A stretch of DNA of 64,000 nucleotides from Flavobacterium sp. Root186 (GCF_001428525.1 NZ_LMHW01000010.1:1071853-1135852); one strand, 5' to 3'. Positions 34,842-44,927 are shown, numbered from the stretch's first letter. Made by a program: numbers and translations. Notes: generated by a model not told the origin, from the sequence alone.

Positions 34842-35750
34842 TTTAATTGTATAAAATTAGAGTAGAACAAATAATAGGATTCAATTAATGGGAAACTAAA
34901 GAAAAACGCGACTTAAATCCAGATTTTCAGCATTCACGAGAAATCACTGCATTTTTTATTTACAATTCCTGCTTCGTTAATAAATAAATGAAAGATTATA
35001 AGTAGTTTTTAATCATTGATTTGGCATTTATTGAAATTATATGTATGTCCTAGTAATCAATATGTTAATCAAAAAAAGTAATTTTTTTTTACTAATAGTT
35101 GCATTTTCTGTATAAAGCCATTATTCTCGATGAATTGCATATTTAAAATTATTTGCGACAATTTTTTTAAAATTAACTTGTGGTTTAAATCAATTTTAGG
35201 TCTGCAATTTTTTCATTAAATAAGATGAGCTTTTTTTGAGATAAAATTACAGTCTTAATTATCTGCGGACTTATTTTTAAAAGTCAATAATTCCTTATTC
35301 AGACCAATTTTTCCTTTGTAAGGAAAAACTTTATTTTGATAACAGTTTGTTGTAGAAAAATATTTAGCTTTGTGATTTGTAAATATCTTGTATTCAATAA
35401 GATGAGTGTTAATTTAATACGGATTTTTTTATAAAAGCACCTTATAATTATGGATTAAATAAAAAGGATTTAGCGATATAATTAGTGAAATAAATTGCCG
35501 TTGTAATTAAGTATCAACCAGTTTATACTAGCGTTAAAATATTTAATTTTTAGAACTATTATTTAAGTTATATCGGCTGCTATTTTTTTAAAATAATCGC
35601 AGCAATTTATAGAAAAAACATTTTTTGATGTAGGTAAATAGTCATTAAAATACTACATTTTGTGTAGTTTATCGGAAATAAAATTCGTTATATCGATTTT
35701 ATTTTGCTATTAAATATTTTTGCAGCATAAATTATAAGGCTTATAGAACT
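34842..35750. other. 909-bp AT-rich gap between divergent operons
   Basis: No gene, tRNA or strong hairpin is seen. The DNA is very AT-rich. Sequences matching TAnnTTTG occur on the plus strand at 35365-35372 (TAGCTTTG) and 35715-35722 (TATTTTTG). The second is well placed for the gene at 35751. No equally good promoter was found for the minus-strand biosynthetic operon. Confidence 0.6.
35715..35722 (+). promoter_or_regulatory. Promoter -7 box of the secreted-protein operon
   Basis: TATTTTTG fits TAnnTTTG and lies 28 bp before the GTG start at 35751. No -33 TTTG at normal spacing was found. Confidence 0.4.
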
Positions 35751-36266
35751 GTGAAGTATTTAAATATAAAAAACCTAAACCTACTCATAATTATGATGGT
35801 GTTTATTCCTTTTAAAGGGATGACCCAAACGCAGGCAAATGATACCATGGAAACTATAATTCCATCCGGGAGCAACGCAACCGGAAGTTCAGGTTCTGTA
35901 ACATATTCAATCGGACAAGTATTCTATACCTATATTGGAACAGGTTATAACGTAGCACAGGGAATACAACAGCAAGAATCAGATGAAACTCTGGATAATC
36001 CGGAAGTTGAGGTGCCTGAAGTATCCATATTAGTTTTCCCAAATCCGGCAGCAGATTTTGTTAACGTAAGCATGAAAGCACCCGAGTTAGAAAGTAAAGA
36101 TCGATCGTATAAACTTTATGACATTCAGGGCAGACTATTAAAACAAAACAAAATTAATCAAACTGAAACTCAGGTTAATTTAAACAACCTAAGTCCCTCT
36201 CTTTATATACTTGTGATATATGTAGACGGCAAAATTTTGGAATCATTTAAAATGTTAAAAAAATAA
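35751..36266 (+). CDS. Small secreted protein with T9SS type A sorting domain
   Basis: This 171-residue protein starts at a GTG, giving a signal peptide of about 26 residues (NLNLLIIMMVFIPFKGMTQ). A short Ser/Thr/Gly-rich body, with SGSVTYSIGQVFYTY and YNVAQGIQQQE, precedes a C-terminal type A sorting domain (about 95-171): VFPNPAADFVNVS, YKLYDIQGRLL, LNNLSPSLYILVIYV and a KMLKK end. Such domains direct export through the type IX system and cell-surface attachment. It is the first gene of a three-gene operon, 11 bp before the next. Its own function is unknown. Confidence 0.85.
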   Translation: MKYLNIKNLNLLIIMMVFIPFKGMTQTQANDTMETIIPSGSNATGSSGSVTYSIGQVFYTYIGTGYNVAQGIQQQESDETLDNPEVEVPEVSILVFPNPAADFVNVSMKAPELESKDRSYKLYDIQGRLLKQNKINQTETQVNLNNLSPSLYILVIYVDGKILESFKMLKK

Positions 36267-36277
36267 AGAACAAGACA

Positions 36278-37015
36278 ATGAAATCTGCGCTTACCATACT
36301 ATTATTATTTGTGACTGTTACACTTAAGTTATATGCACAATCACCAGAAAAAATGAGTTATCAGGCCATTATTCGTTCACAGAATAATGACTTGGTTGCT
36401 AACTCACGAATAAGCCTAAGAGTTATTGTACATCAAAGCAGTGCAACGGGAACTATTGTTTATCAGGAAACACATTCTGCGACTACAAACAATAATGGTT
36501 TGGTTTCTCTTGAAATAGGAACAGGAAACATTACTACTGGAACTTTTAGTGCAATTGCCTGGGAAAAAGGCCCGTACTTTATAGAAACACAAGTTGATGT
36601 AAGCGGTGGAGCTAATTATAATATTATGGGAACTACACAGCTTTTGAGTGTTCCTTATGCATTACATGCAAAAACAGCCGAAAGATTAGTAGGTACAGCT
36701 ACAACAACCCCAAGAGCGGCAATTATTCCATTTACATCTTCCAGAAATATTACTACAACAGATGTAAATAATACAATAGAGTGTACTGCAACATCTACTT
36801 TAACATTGACATCTAATTTTACGAGTATGTTAGTTGGAGATACTATTAATTTAGAAGCTCATAATGGTGCGGTATTAACCATACTGGCATCTTCTGGCGT
36901 AACAATAAACTATACGGCAAGTGGAAGTGCAAAGTTTACCAGTGCGGCTGGAAACGTAAGATTTGGATTTCTTAGAAAAACAGGCACAAATTCCTATATT
37001 ATATCGGGACAATGA
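36278..37015 (+). CDS. Secreted adhesin/virion-like protein
   Basis: The 245-residue protein has a signal peptide (ALTILLLFVTVTLKLYAQ). The next part, PEKMSYQAIIRSQNNDLV, VIVHQSSATGTIVYQETH and LLSVPYALHAKTAE, is a conserved start of many Bacteroidota surface proteins. The C-terminus (about 145-245) has short repeated strands such as TLTLTSNFT and GVTINYTASGSAKFTSAAG, similar to phage virion receptor-binding ends. It probably sits on the cell surface. Its stop overlaps the start of the next gene by 4 bp (ATGA). Confidence 0.7.
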   Translation: MKSALTILLLFVTVTLKLYAQSPEKMSYQAIIRSQNNDLVANSRISLRVIVHQSSATGTIVYQETHSATTNNNGLVSLEIGTGNITTGTFSAIAWEKGPYFIETQVDVSGGANYNIMGTTQLLSVPYALHAKTAERLVGTATTTPRAAIIPFTSSRNITTTDVNNTIECTATSTLTLTSNFTSMLVGDTINLEAHNGAVLTILASSGVTINYTASGSAKFTSAAGNVRFGFLRKTGTNSYIISGQ

Positions 37016-39201
37016 AAAAGCTAATATTTTTTTTACTCTTTTCAACAGCGGTTTTTTCACAAAACTATCAATATGCTCTTGAAGAAGCTCCGGTTACCGT
37101 TCCGGAGCCACCAACAGGCGTAAACAATCAAATAGAAGAAATTAAATATTTTGAGGCTCATTTACTGCCTCTTGCGCAAAAAGGAACACTTCAGGCTGCT
37201 TTAGATCAATATGGTGCTGTTCGTTTAGAAAAAGGAGATTATTCGGGAGTAGATCTTGTGATGAAAAGTAACCAAAGATTATATGGACATCCAACATTAT
37301 CTAAAGTATCTAATATTAAAATAGCTGCAGGAAGTACCAATGTACACATAGAACAACTTTCATTTGTAGACCGTACGGTTACTTTTGAACCGGGTACGCC
37401 CATAACAAATTGCGTTCTTAAAACTTTAAGATACGTTTATATCAATGCAACCGGAGCAAAATTAGATAATAATGAGCTGATTAATATTGGCGGACAGATT
37501 AAATTTGACTGCAGTGCATCGGGTTATTTCAGAAATAATAAGATCATAAAACATCAGGCGCAGTCTATTTCCAATCAATTAATAATGAAAGGGAATACCA
37601 CAACGCCTAGCTATGGAAACGTTAACTTGCATTCTAATTATTTAACTCCTGCAGGCGACGCTACAGATATTGCCGGATTACAATCGGCTACTTTTGTTGG
37701 GGTTGACAGCGAAGGATGGAATCTAAACGGACAAGGTACAAAAGCGATGTTTACAGCTAAAAATATGGGTAATTTAAAGATTACCGATTTTGGCGGAGGG
37801 AACGCTTATTCTGCTGTTCAAACAGGATCTTATGATATTGATGCTCAAAATGTATTCTTCTTAAATAAATACCTGCGTACGTCAAATGATGTGATATCGG
37901 CCAGAACCAATATGTTTTTAATTGATGGAGAAGGGGCATACAAAAGAGGAAGCGGAACTGTTACAGGTTTTGATTTACTGGGGAATTTAGACAAAAGCAA
38001 TGCTATAAAATATAACGGAGCAGAGCAAACCAGTACCATTACAAATACAGCAGTTGTATCTGCTATCAGCAATACTATTTTAGGAACAAAATATACACCG
38101 TGGGCAAGAACTGCCTGGGAAACATTACCAGACCCGCTGGGACCAAACTGGAAAACAGAAAGAACCGGAAAAGCAGATCAAAGAGCCTATATTCAAAATC
38201 TTATTGATACAAAAGGAATTGCAGAATTACCGGAAGGAATATTCTATATAGGCGGTACCTTAAACGTTCATCTTGACGGAAATCATGGTATAATAGGACA
38301 AGGAACCGGAAAAACGGTAATTGTAGGTCTAAAAGATGATTTCCCTTTAATTACATTAGATACAGGAACGGATACTAATTTTATTTTGGCCTATTTAACA
38401 CTGCAAGGTGGAAGTGTGGGTATATATGGAGGTAAAAGAAATGGTGTTGGAATTGGTCAAATTGCTTATGCAAATTTAAGGTTTATTACTTTTAGAGATC
38501 AGACTAACGGAATTCACCTGTATCAAATTATGGGACTTGATAATAACTTTTTTGAGTATTTAGGTTTTGTTAATTGTACCAGAGGCTTTTTTCAAGAGCC
38601 ATTATTACCATACGCAGGTGATTATAACACATCGAGTTATGTCGACAAAACCATGTATTACAAAAGTCAGTTTATAAATTGTACTACGGCAATGTCAATG
38701 AAGGCAACCCGACCAAATAATTTAAATGCCTGGGTAGACTGTAAGTTTGACAGAGGTCAGACCGCTTTAGACATGGGAGCGCAAAATTATCCTGTAATTG
38801 CCAATTGTGATTTTAGTAATTATACCGGAGCAAGCGTAATAAATAGTAATTCAATTTCGATATACAGCTCTAACTTTTATAATAACAGTTCGTCAGCGGC
38901 AACTTTAAATGCTATGATTACTTATATTGAAGGATGTAAATTTTCAGACAGCTCTAATATGTTTGCGCCTGTAGTGTACAATTCGACTTTTCATTACATA
39001 CTAAATTCAACAGTTGCAGGAAATGTAGTGGTAGCAAAACCGTCGAACTTATATTATGATTCTTCTGCGATCTATGTAAACTCTACATTATCGGCAAATC
39101 CTACGTTAAGTAAATTATTAGTAAATGTAAAAGTGGGTGTGCCGACCGTAATAATTAATACAACACCAAATCCGTATCCGCAGCTTTTGGTGACGCAATA
39201 A
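37012..39201 (+). CDS. Large secreted right-handed beta-helix protein
   Basis: The 729-residue protein has a signal peptide (MKKLIFFLLFSTAVFSQ). It appears to have two beta-helix parts. The first (about 50-350) begins with QAALDQYGAVRLEKGDYSG. The second (about 385-680) begins with RAYIQNLIDTKGIAELPEG and has many N-rich turns such as YSSNFYNNSS. This tail-spike or pectate-lyase-like layout suggests carbohydrate binding or cleavage. No T9SS sorting domain is seen at its end (NPYPQLLVTQ), although the first gene of the operon has one. Catalytic residues cannot be assigned. Confidence 0.75.
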   Translation: MKKLIFFLLFSTAVFSQNYQYALEEAPVTVPEPPTGVNNQIEEIKYFEAHLLPLAQKGTLQAALDQYGAVRLEKGDYSGVDLVMKSNQRLYGHPTLSKVSNIKIAAGSTNVHIEQLSFVDRTVTFEPGTPITNCVLKTLRYVYINATGAKLDNNELINIGGQIKFDCSASGYFRNNKIIKHQAQSISNQLIMKGNTTTPSYGNVNLHSNYLTPAGDATDIAGLQSATFVGVDSEGWNLNGQGTKAMFTAKNMGNLKITDFGGGNAYSAVQTGSYDIDAQNVFFLNKYLRTSNDVISARTNMFLIDGEGAYKRGSGTVTGFDLLGNLDKSNAIKYNGAEQTSTITNTAVVSAISNTILGTKYTPWARTAWETLPDPLGPNWKTERTGKADQRAYIQNLIDTKGIAELPEGIFYIGGTLNVHLDGNHGIIGQGTGKTVIVGLKDDFPLITLDTGTDTNFILAYLTLQGGSVGIYGGKRNGVGIGQIAYANLRFITFRDQTNGIHLYQIMGLDNNFFEYLGFVNCTRGFFQEPLLPYAGDYNTSSYVDKTMYYKSQFINCTTAMSMKATRPNNLNAWVDCKFDRGQTALDMGAQNYPVIANCDFSNYTGASVINSNSISIYSSNFYNNSSSAATLNAMITYIEGCKFSDSSNMFAPVVYNSTFHYILNSTVAGNVVVAKPSNLYYDSSAIYVNSTLSANPTLSKLLVNVKVGVPTVIINTTPNPYPQLLVTQ

Positions 39202-39257
39202 AAATAGATAAGATTAGATAAATCATTTATCTAAAAAATATAAAGCATACAAGTAAG

Positions 39258-39295
39258 AGGTTCAGATTAATTAAACTTAATCTGAACCTTTTTTT
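39258..39295 (+). terminator. Terminator of the secreted-protein operon
   Basis: A perfect 13-bp stem (AGGTTCAGATTAA / TTAATCTGAACCT, loop TTAAAC) is followed by a T run, 56 bp past the stop at 39201. Confidence 0.88.
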
Positions 39296-39731
39296 ATTCT
39301 TCAATTTGAGATTGTCACTAATACAGTTTTCTTGCCTCTTAACACATAAAATCCTGTTATAAATCTTACATAATCAGTACTATAAAATGGCTGATAATGC
39401 TGGGCTGCGCATTTTTTTGAGAAGTTTTTTTGCTCTTTTCATATCAATATGATAGCTCTAAAAGGCTGCAAATTGTATTTTATCGGATTTTAAAATCCGT
39501 TGAACAGATTTATTATTATATACTGAAAACAATATATATTTTTAACCACGATTTAAAAAGAATACTAAATAAAAACGATCATTTGGCTTTATTCTTTATT
39601 AATAATTAAACAGTTATTATAAAATAGTAGTTTTTTTACAAAGTATAATAAAAAACAGATTGTCACTCTATTGTATTTTTTAAGGTGCAATAGTAATTTC
39701 AAAATAAGGATTATTTATATTTTTTTGTTTT
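39296..39731. other. 436-bp gap before the XRE regulators
   Basis: No gene is seen. A perfect 16-bp palindrome, CGGATTTTAAAATCCG, lies at 39484-39499. The rest is AT-rich and unremarkable. Confidence 0.5.
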
Positions 39732-39965
39732 ATGAAATATAGTGTATACGAAAATATTAGAAAAATAAGAGAATTAAAAAATTTAACCAGAGAGTTTGTA
39801 GCAGCTGAACTAAAAATGAGTACCAGCGGTTATGGTAAAATTGAAAGAGGTGATGTTGATTTAACAGTATCTAAATTAATTGAAATTTCAAAAGTTTTAG
39901 AGGTATCAATTGAGTTCATTTTTAAATTCGATGTTTCGATTTTTTTTAATGAGACAACCAGATAA
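39732..39965 (+). CDS. Small XRE-family helix-turn-helix regulator
   Basis: The 77-residue protein is a single Cro/C1-type helix-turn-helix: IRKIRELKNLTREFVAAEL, MSTSGYGKIERGDVDLTVSKL. There is no sensing domain. It is followed after 61 bp by a second small XRE protein with the same layout (Y-KIE-G--DL--SKL), so the two are paralogues. They precede the exopolysaccharide locus and could control it. That is an inference from position. Confidence 0.8.
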   Translation: MKYSVYENIRKIRELKNLTREFVAAELKMSTSGYGKIERGDVDLTVSKLIEISKVLEVSIEFIFKFDVSIFFNETTR

Positions 39966-40026
39966 AGTATCTGGAAAACAGTAACGAAGCTTAAATAGAT
40001 AAAATAAATAATTAAAAATTAAGGTT

Positions 40027-40230
40027 ATGGAAAATTACTACTTAAGAATAAAAGAGTATCGGCTGCAAAATAATCATACTCCTGAATATGTAGCCATTCA
40101 GATGGAAATAAGTGTAAAAAAATACGAGAAAATTGAAAATGGAATGATTGACCTAAAATTATCAAAGCTGGATAAGCTGGTTAAAATTTTAGGAATCAAA
40201 AAAAGTGAAATTTTCAGATTGAGCAATTAA
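40027..40230 (+). CDS. Small XRE-family helix-turn-helix regulator (paralogue)
   Basis: The 67-residue protein again holds only a Cro/C1 helix-turn-helix: RIKEYRLQNNHTPEYVAIQM, ISVKKYEKIENGMIDLKLSKL. It is convergent with the UpxY-like antiterminator gene at 40284, and a hairpin separates them. The role is unknown. Confidence 0.78.
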   Translation: MENYYLRIKEYRLQNNHTPEYVAIQMEISVKKYEKIENGMIDLKLSKLDKLVKILGIKKSEIFRLSN

Positions 40231-40245
40231 TATTTTCATAAAAAA

Positions 40246-40272
40246 AGAGTTCACATATAGGAACTCTATTTT
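40246..40272. terminator. Two-way terminator between XRE and UpxY-like genes
   Basis: A 7-bp stem (AGAGTTC / GAACTCT, loop of eight) has a T-rich tail on the plus strand and a 7-base T run on the minus strand. It lies between convergent genes and should serve both, with the stronger signal on the minus strand. Confidence 0.7.
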
Positions 40273-40283
40273 AATTTATGCTA

Positions 40284-40751
40284 TTATTTATGTTTTACTT
40301 TTAAAACATATCCCAAAGATTCTAAAATTAAAACATAATGCGTTTTTGTAATGTCTTTTATTACGGCATTCTGATCACAAAAAGGCCCGGAATTCAAATG
40401 TATTTTATCTCCAATCTGGTACTGCATAACAGATATTTCTTTAGCAGTATCTCCACAATCAAGCCATTCTTTTATCGTCTCGATTTCCTGGTCTTTCACA
40501 ATTGCGTGTCTTCCTAACCAAAATAAATATCGAACCACTCCGGGAGAGTAAAACACCATATTTCTGTCTTTTTCAGGTATTTGAACAAAGATGTAATTAT
40601 TAAATAAAGGTACTTCTACCTTTACTTTTCTATCTGATCTTTGCTGCGTTTTTTTAATCAAGGGGCAGTAACAATTAATGTTATACTTCGTTAATTGTTC
40701 GGCTGCTCTTTTTTCCCATTTAGGTTTTGTATATACTACATACCACTTCAT
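40284..40751 (-). CDS. UpxY-family transcription antiterminator (NusG-like)
   Basis: The 155-residue protein is a NusG paralogue with the NGN domain (WYVVYTKPKWEKRAAEQL, VPLFNNYIFVQIP, VVRYLFWLGRHA) and a KOW-like end (QIGDKIHLNSGPFCDQNAVI). UpxY proteins in Bacteroidota bind RNA polymerase in the leader of a capsule locus and prevent early stops. It is unusual here in being divergent from the sugar-locus genes that begin at 41307, with a 555-bp gap between them. The gap may hold the target leader. Confidence 0.88.
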   Translation of the reverse strand: MKWYVVYTKPKWEKRAAEQLTKYNINCYCPLIKKTQQRSDRKVKVEVPLFNNYIFVQIPEKDRNMVFYSPGVVRYLFWLGRHAIVKDQEIETIKEWLDCGDTAKEISVMQYQIGDKIHLNSGPFCDQNAVIKDITKTHYVLILESLGYVLKVKHK

Positions 40752-41306
40752 AATTCTTAATTTATTTATAGTAATTGTAAATCAGTTTTAAAATAAGGTA
40801 AGCTGTATTGATATTTTATTTTATCTGAAAATAGTCTTTCGGAATAACTGTTAATAGTTGTTAAAGATTAATCTGTGTGAAACAATATTTCAGTATAAAT
40901 ATAGGATGTAAATTTAATTCGGAGGGACTAAAATTATTTAAGGTTTTAATGCTAATTTTTCCTTATTTAGGACATTTAGTTACAAAAAAGTAATTTCTTA
41001 TCAGCTTCATTATCATAATTTTATCTTAAATTATTATTGTGTTTAGATTGCTATTATGGATTTTAATTTTCTGTTTTAGATAACAGATTTTAATCTTTTT
41101 AAAGCAGTCAAAAAAACACATTTTTTTAGTTTTTTACCCTTTATTTTTTACTTTTTTTGAGTAGTACAAATGTAACTATTCACGGGGAACCCTTTTTTTA
41201 ATATTTAAAAAATAGCGCCAAAACCCCAGTAAACAGGTTCACAATATTTTTTCACAAATCATTACTCCATTAATAAACTGATTATTTAATTTAAAACATT
41301 AAAAAG
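40752..41306. other. 555-bp gap between antiterminator and exopolysaccharide genes
   Basis: No gene is seen. On the minus strand TACATTTG (41174 to 41167) fits a -7 box, which would give the antiterminator a leader of about 410 bases. On the plus strand a short GGGG/CCC hairpin with a T run (about 41183-41199) is followed by AACCCCAG near 41222, whose CCCC could pair with the same GGGG. This would suit an attenuator, but the structure is weak. Confidence 0.4.
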
Positions 41307-41741
41307 ATGAAAATTGGAATAACCTTTAGTGCTTTTGACTTGCTACATGCGGGGCACGTAAAAATGCTTGAAGAAGCGAAACAAAATTGTGATTATTTAA
41401 TTGTTGGCCTACAGACTGATCCAACGTTAGACCGCCCGACAAAAAACAAACCAACACAAACTGTTGTCGAAAGATACATACAGTTAAAGGCGTGTAAATT
41501 TGTTGATGAAATTGTACCTTATGCTACAGAACAGGATTTAGAAGATATTCTAAAATCTTTTACTATTGATATGCGCATTCTGGGCGATGAATATAAAGAG
41601 AAAGATTTTACAGGAAGAACCTATTGTGAAGAAAAAGGAATCGAGTTGTATTTTAATACCAGAGACCATCGTTTTTCGAGTACTAATCTTCGTCATGAAG
41701 TATATCAAAAAGAAATTTTAATACATTCTAATGGCAATTAG
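41307..41741 (+). CDS. Cytidylyltransferase-family protein (TagD-like)
   Basis: The 144-residue protein is a small nucleotidyltransferase with the HxGH signature (LHAGHVKMLEEAK), ERYIQLKACKFVDE and the late substrate motif RFSSTNLR. Closest by layout is glycerol-3-phosphate cytidylyltransferase, which makes CDP-glycerol. No CDP-glycerol transferase is seen in the window, so the activated product may be used for a different decoration, or the protein may activate another phosphate. It is the first gene of the locus and overlaps manC by 11 bp. Confidence 0.8.
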   Translation: MKIGITFSAFDLLHAGHVKMLEEAKQNCDYLIVGLQTDPTLDRPTKNKPTQTVVERYIQLKACKFVDEIVPYATEQDLEDILKSFTIDMRILGDEYKEKDFTGRTYCEEKGIELYFNTRDHRFSSTNLRHEVYQKEILIHSNGN

Positions 41742-42735
41742 TACCACTATTACTCATGTAGTTTTAACCGGCGGAATTGGCAGCAGATTATGGCCTCTTT
41801 CCAGAAAAACACTTCCAAAACAATATCTTGAACTTTTTGACGGACAATCACTTTTTGAAAAAACAGTGGCTCGTAACGAAAATGTTTCTACTAAAATTAT
41901 AGTGGTTGGAAATATCGAAAATTACAAAATGACTAATGCGATTATGTCTAAATTAAATAAACATTTTACTCATATTGTAGAAGCCGTTCCCCGTAATACA
42001 GCCGCAGCAATTGCATTTGCCGCATTTGCCTCAAAACCTGATGATATTTTATTGATAACCCCCTCAGACCATATTATAGAAGGCAGTGATTTATACAATA
42101 ATGCTTTATGGCGGGCAATTGTATTAGCTAATCAGGAATATTTGGTAACCTTTGGCATAGAACCCACTAAACCGGAAACAGGTTACGGTTATATTGAATT
42201 CGAGAATGAAAATGTAATCGCATTTCACGAAAAACCTGATTTTGAAACGGCAATGATTTATCTTAAAAACAAAAAATATTTCTGGAACAGCGGACTTTTT
42301 TGTTTCAAAGCCGGAAAGTTTTTGGCAGAACTAGAAAAGCAGGAACCCGAAGTTTACAAAGCTTCAAAAATAGCTTGGGAAAACAATACAAATGGCTTTT
42401 TAAGCTATGAATTGTCACTAAAAATTCCTTCTATAAGCATTGATTATGCGGTCATGGAACGAAGTAAAGACATTAAAGTCGTTCCCGCTCATTTTGGCTG
42501 GTCAGATTTAGGTTCTTTTGAATCGGTTTATGATTATTTGGTTCAAAAAGGACATCCCATTGATGCCAACAGAAATATTGTTATAGGAACTTCACTGCAT
42601 ACTACTTTTATCGGCGTTAAAAATTGCATTTTGATCTATACCACCGATGCTTTAATGGTTTTGCAAAAGGAAAATTCTCAGGAAGTAAAACAAGTTTATC
42701 AGCAATTAGAATCGATTGCTTCTCCGCTGCTGTAA
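41731..42735 (+). CDS. manC: Mannose-1-phosphate guanylyltransferase
   Basis: The 334-residue protein makes GDP-mannose from mannose-1-phosphate and GTP. The signature is VVLTGGIGSRLWPLSRKTLPKQ (about residues 11-32, quoted as family motif in parts GGIGSRLWPLSR and LPKQ), with FHEKPD later. It lacks the C-terminal isomerase domain of the longer ManC proteins, so mannose-6-phosphate isomerase must come from elsewhere. It feeds Gmd and Fcl, which follow. Confidence 0.92.
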   Translation: MAISTTITHVVLTGGIGSRLWPLSRKTLPKQYLELFDGQSLFEKTVARNENVSTKIIVVGNIENYKMTNAIMSKLNKHFTHIVEAVPRNTAAAIAFAAFASKPDDILLITPSDHIIEGSDLYNNALWRAIVLANQEYLVTFGIEPTKPETGYGYIEFENENVIAFHEKPDFETAMIYLKNKKYFWNSGLFCFKAGKFLAELEKQEPEVYKASKIAWENNTNGFLSYELSLKIPSISIDYAVMERSKDIKVVPAHFGWSDLGSFESVYDYLVQKGHPIDANRNIVIGTSLHTTFIGVKNCILIYTTDALMVLQKENSQEVKQVYQQLESIASPLL

Positions 42736-42750
42736 AATAAAATTTACACT

Positions 42751-43704
42751 ATGATCAATAAAAAATCCATAATATATATTGCCGGACATAACGGAATGGT
42801 GGGAAGCGCCATTTGGAGAACGCTGACTGCAAAAGGCTACACGAATCTTATTGGAGCTTCAAGCAGAGAATTAGATTTAAGAAAGCAAAAAGCAGTTCGG
42901 GATTTTATCAGAAAAACAAAACCTGATGTTATTATAGATGCTGCCGCAAAAGTGGGAGGAATCCAGGCAAATAATGATTTTCCATACGATTTTTTGATAG
43001 AAAACATGCAGATTCAAAACAATCTTATTAATGAAGCGCATCGTTTGGCAGTAGATAAATTAATTTTTTTAGGAAGTTCCTGTATTTATCCAAAATTAGC
43101 GCCGCAGCCATTAAAAGAAGAATATTTGCTAACAGCTCCTTTAGAACCCACTAATGAATGGTACGCTTTGGCAAAAATTACCGGAGTAAAATTATGCGAA
43201 GCCATACGCAGACAATTCGAAAAAGATTTTGTCAGCATGATGCCAACTAACTTATACGGTACTCACGACAATTTTGATTTAAACAGTTCACATGTTTTAC
43301 CCGCTATGATTCGCAAGTTTCATGAAGCCAAAGAAAACAACAATGCCGTAGTAATTCTCTGGGGAACGGGAACACCCATGCGAGAATTTCTATTTGTAGA
43401 TGATATGGCAGAAGCAGTCGTTTTTGCTTTAGAAAACGAACTTCCGGAGCATTTGTATAATATTGGGACCGGAAAAGATTTAACCATTAAGGAACTGGCA
43501 GCAACAGTACAAAAAATTGTAGGCCATACCGGAGATGTTCTTTGGGATGATACCAAACCTGATGGCACACCACGAAAATTAATGGATGTTTCTAAAATGC
43601 ACAGCATTGGATGGAAACACCAAACAGAACTCGAAGAAGGAATACAAAAAACCTACACTTGGTTTTTAGAAAACATTGAAAATTTCAAACAAAAGGTTTA
43701 CTGA
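42751..43704 (+). CDS. fcl: GDP-L-fucose synthase
   Basis: The 317-residue extended SDR enzyme converts the 4-keto-6-deoxymannose intermediate to GDP-L-fucose with NADPH. It has [13 protein letters not shown] for cofactor binding, the catalytic Ser in GSSCIYPK and the YxxxK pair in [21 protein letters not shown] and [11 protein letters not shown] match the family. Fifteen bp separate it from manC. Unusually it precedes gmd, reversing the usual gmd-fcl order. Confidence 0.95.
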   Translation: MINKKSIIYIAGHNGMVGSAIWRTLTAKGYTNLIGASSRELDLRKQKAVRDFIRKTKPDVIIDAAAKVGGIQANNDFPYDFLIENMQIQNNLINEAHRLAVDKLIFLGSSCIYPKLAPQPLKEEYLLTAPLEPTNEWYALAKITGVKLCEAIRRQFEKDFVSMMPTNLYGTHDNFDLNSSHVLPAMIRKFHEAKENNNAVVILWGTGTPMREFLFVDDMAEAVVFALENELPEHLYNIGTGKDLTIKELAATVQKIVGHTGDVLWDDTKPDGTPRKLMDVSKMHSIGWKHQTELEEGIQKTYTWFLENIENFKQKVY

Positions 43705-43802
43705 TCTTTTGCCCTTCAAATTACCCCAAACCCCTTTATCGTTACGACTTTACAAAATTTGCGACTTTGCAGCATAATGCCTTTGTGCCTTACAATCAGA
43801 TT

Positions 43803-44927
43803 ATGAATCCATTGAAAAAAACAGCCCTAATTACAGGAGTTACAGGACAAGACGGAGCCTATTTAAGTGAATTTTTATTAGAAAAAGGCTATATCGTACA
43901 CGGATTAAAAAGACGTACTTCTTTATTTAATACAGATCGAATTGATCATTTATACCAGGACCCTTATGTAGAAAACAGAAATTTTATTCTGCATTATGGT
44001 GATATGACTGACAGCACTAATTTAACCCGTATCATTCAGGAAATTCAACCCGATGAAATCTATAATCTGGCGGCCATGAGTCATGTAGCCGTTTCATTTG
44101 AAACTCCGGAATATACAGGAAATGCAGATGGTTTAGGAACCTTAAGACTTTTGGATGCTGTTCGGTTATTGGGGTTAGAAAAAAAGACAAAAATTTATCA
44201 GGCATCAACCTCAGAATTGTACGGTAAAGTACAGGAAGTTCCACAATCAGAAACAACGCCATTTTATCCGCGTTCGCCATATGCAGTAGCGAAAATGTAC
44301 GCATATTGGATTACTGTAAATTACAGAGAAGCTTACGGAATGTATGCCTGCAATGGGATATTATTTAATCACGAATCACCCATTCGCGGCGAAACTTTTG
44401 TAACACGCAAAATTACCAGAGCAACTGCAAGAATAGCTTTAGGACTGCAGGATAAATTATACTTAGGAAACCTGGATGCGCAGCGCGACTGGGGACATGC
44501 AAAAGATTATGTGCAAATGATGTGGATGATTCTGCAGGCTGATGAACCGGAAGACTGGGTAATTGCTACAGGAAAAACGACAAGAGTTCGTGAATTTGTA
44601 CGAATGAGTTTTGCCGAAGTTGGTATTGAATTAGAATTTAAAGGAAAAGGCATAGAAGAAAAAGGCCTTATAAAATATTGCAGTAACCCGGATTATCAAA
44701 TTCCGCTTGGTACAGAAGTATTAGCCGTCGATGCTAATTATTTCAGACCCACAGAAGTAGATTTACTGGTAGGCGATCCCACAAAAGCCAGAACCAAACT
44801 CGGCTGGAAATGCAAATACGATTTAGAATCATTGGTAAAAGAAATGATGCAGTCTGATTTAAAACTGATGGAGAAAGAACAGCATTTAAAAGAATTCGGA
44901 TATACGATCTTAAATTATTTCGAATAA
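43803..44927 (+). CDS. gmd: GDP-mannose 4,6-dehydratase
   Basis: The start is set at the ATG at 43803 (374 residues, [20 protein letters not shown]). An in-frame TTG at 43767 would add 12 residues of a dispersed intergenic repeat (GCGACTTTGC type). Cofactor motif [10 protein letters not shown], catalytic region [20 protein letters not shown] with Y and K in SPYAVAKMY, and [16 protein letters not shown] are typical. It forms GDP-4-keto-6-deoxymannose for the Fcl encoded just upstream. Confidence 0.95.
   Translation: MNPLKKTALITGVTGQDGAYLSEFLLEKGYIVHGLKRRTSLFNTDRIDHLYQDPYVENRNFILHYGDMTDSTNLTRIIQEIQPDEIYNLAAMSHVAVSFETPEYTGNADGLGTLRLLDAVRLLGLEKKTKIYQASTSELYGKVQEVPQSETTPFYPRSPYAVAKMYAYWITVNYREAYGMYACNGILFNHESPIRGETFVTRKITRATARIALGLQDKLYLGNLDAQRDWGHAKDYVQMMWMILQADEPEDWVIATGKTTRVREFVRMSFAEVGIELEFKGKGIEEKGLIKYCSNPDYQIPLGTEVLAVDANYFRPTEVDLLVGDPTKARTKLGWKCKYDLESLVKEMMQSDLKLMEKEQHLKEFGYTILNYFE

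Noticed and set aside
43767..43802. TTG start giving 12 more residues on Gmd
   Set aside because: The extra residues come from a dispersed intergenic repeat and the normal family start is the ATG at 43803.
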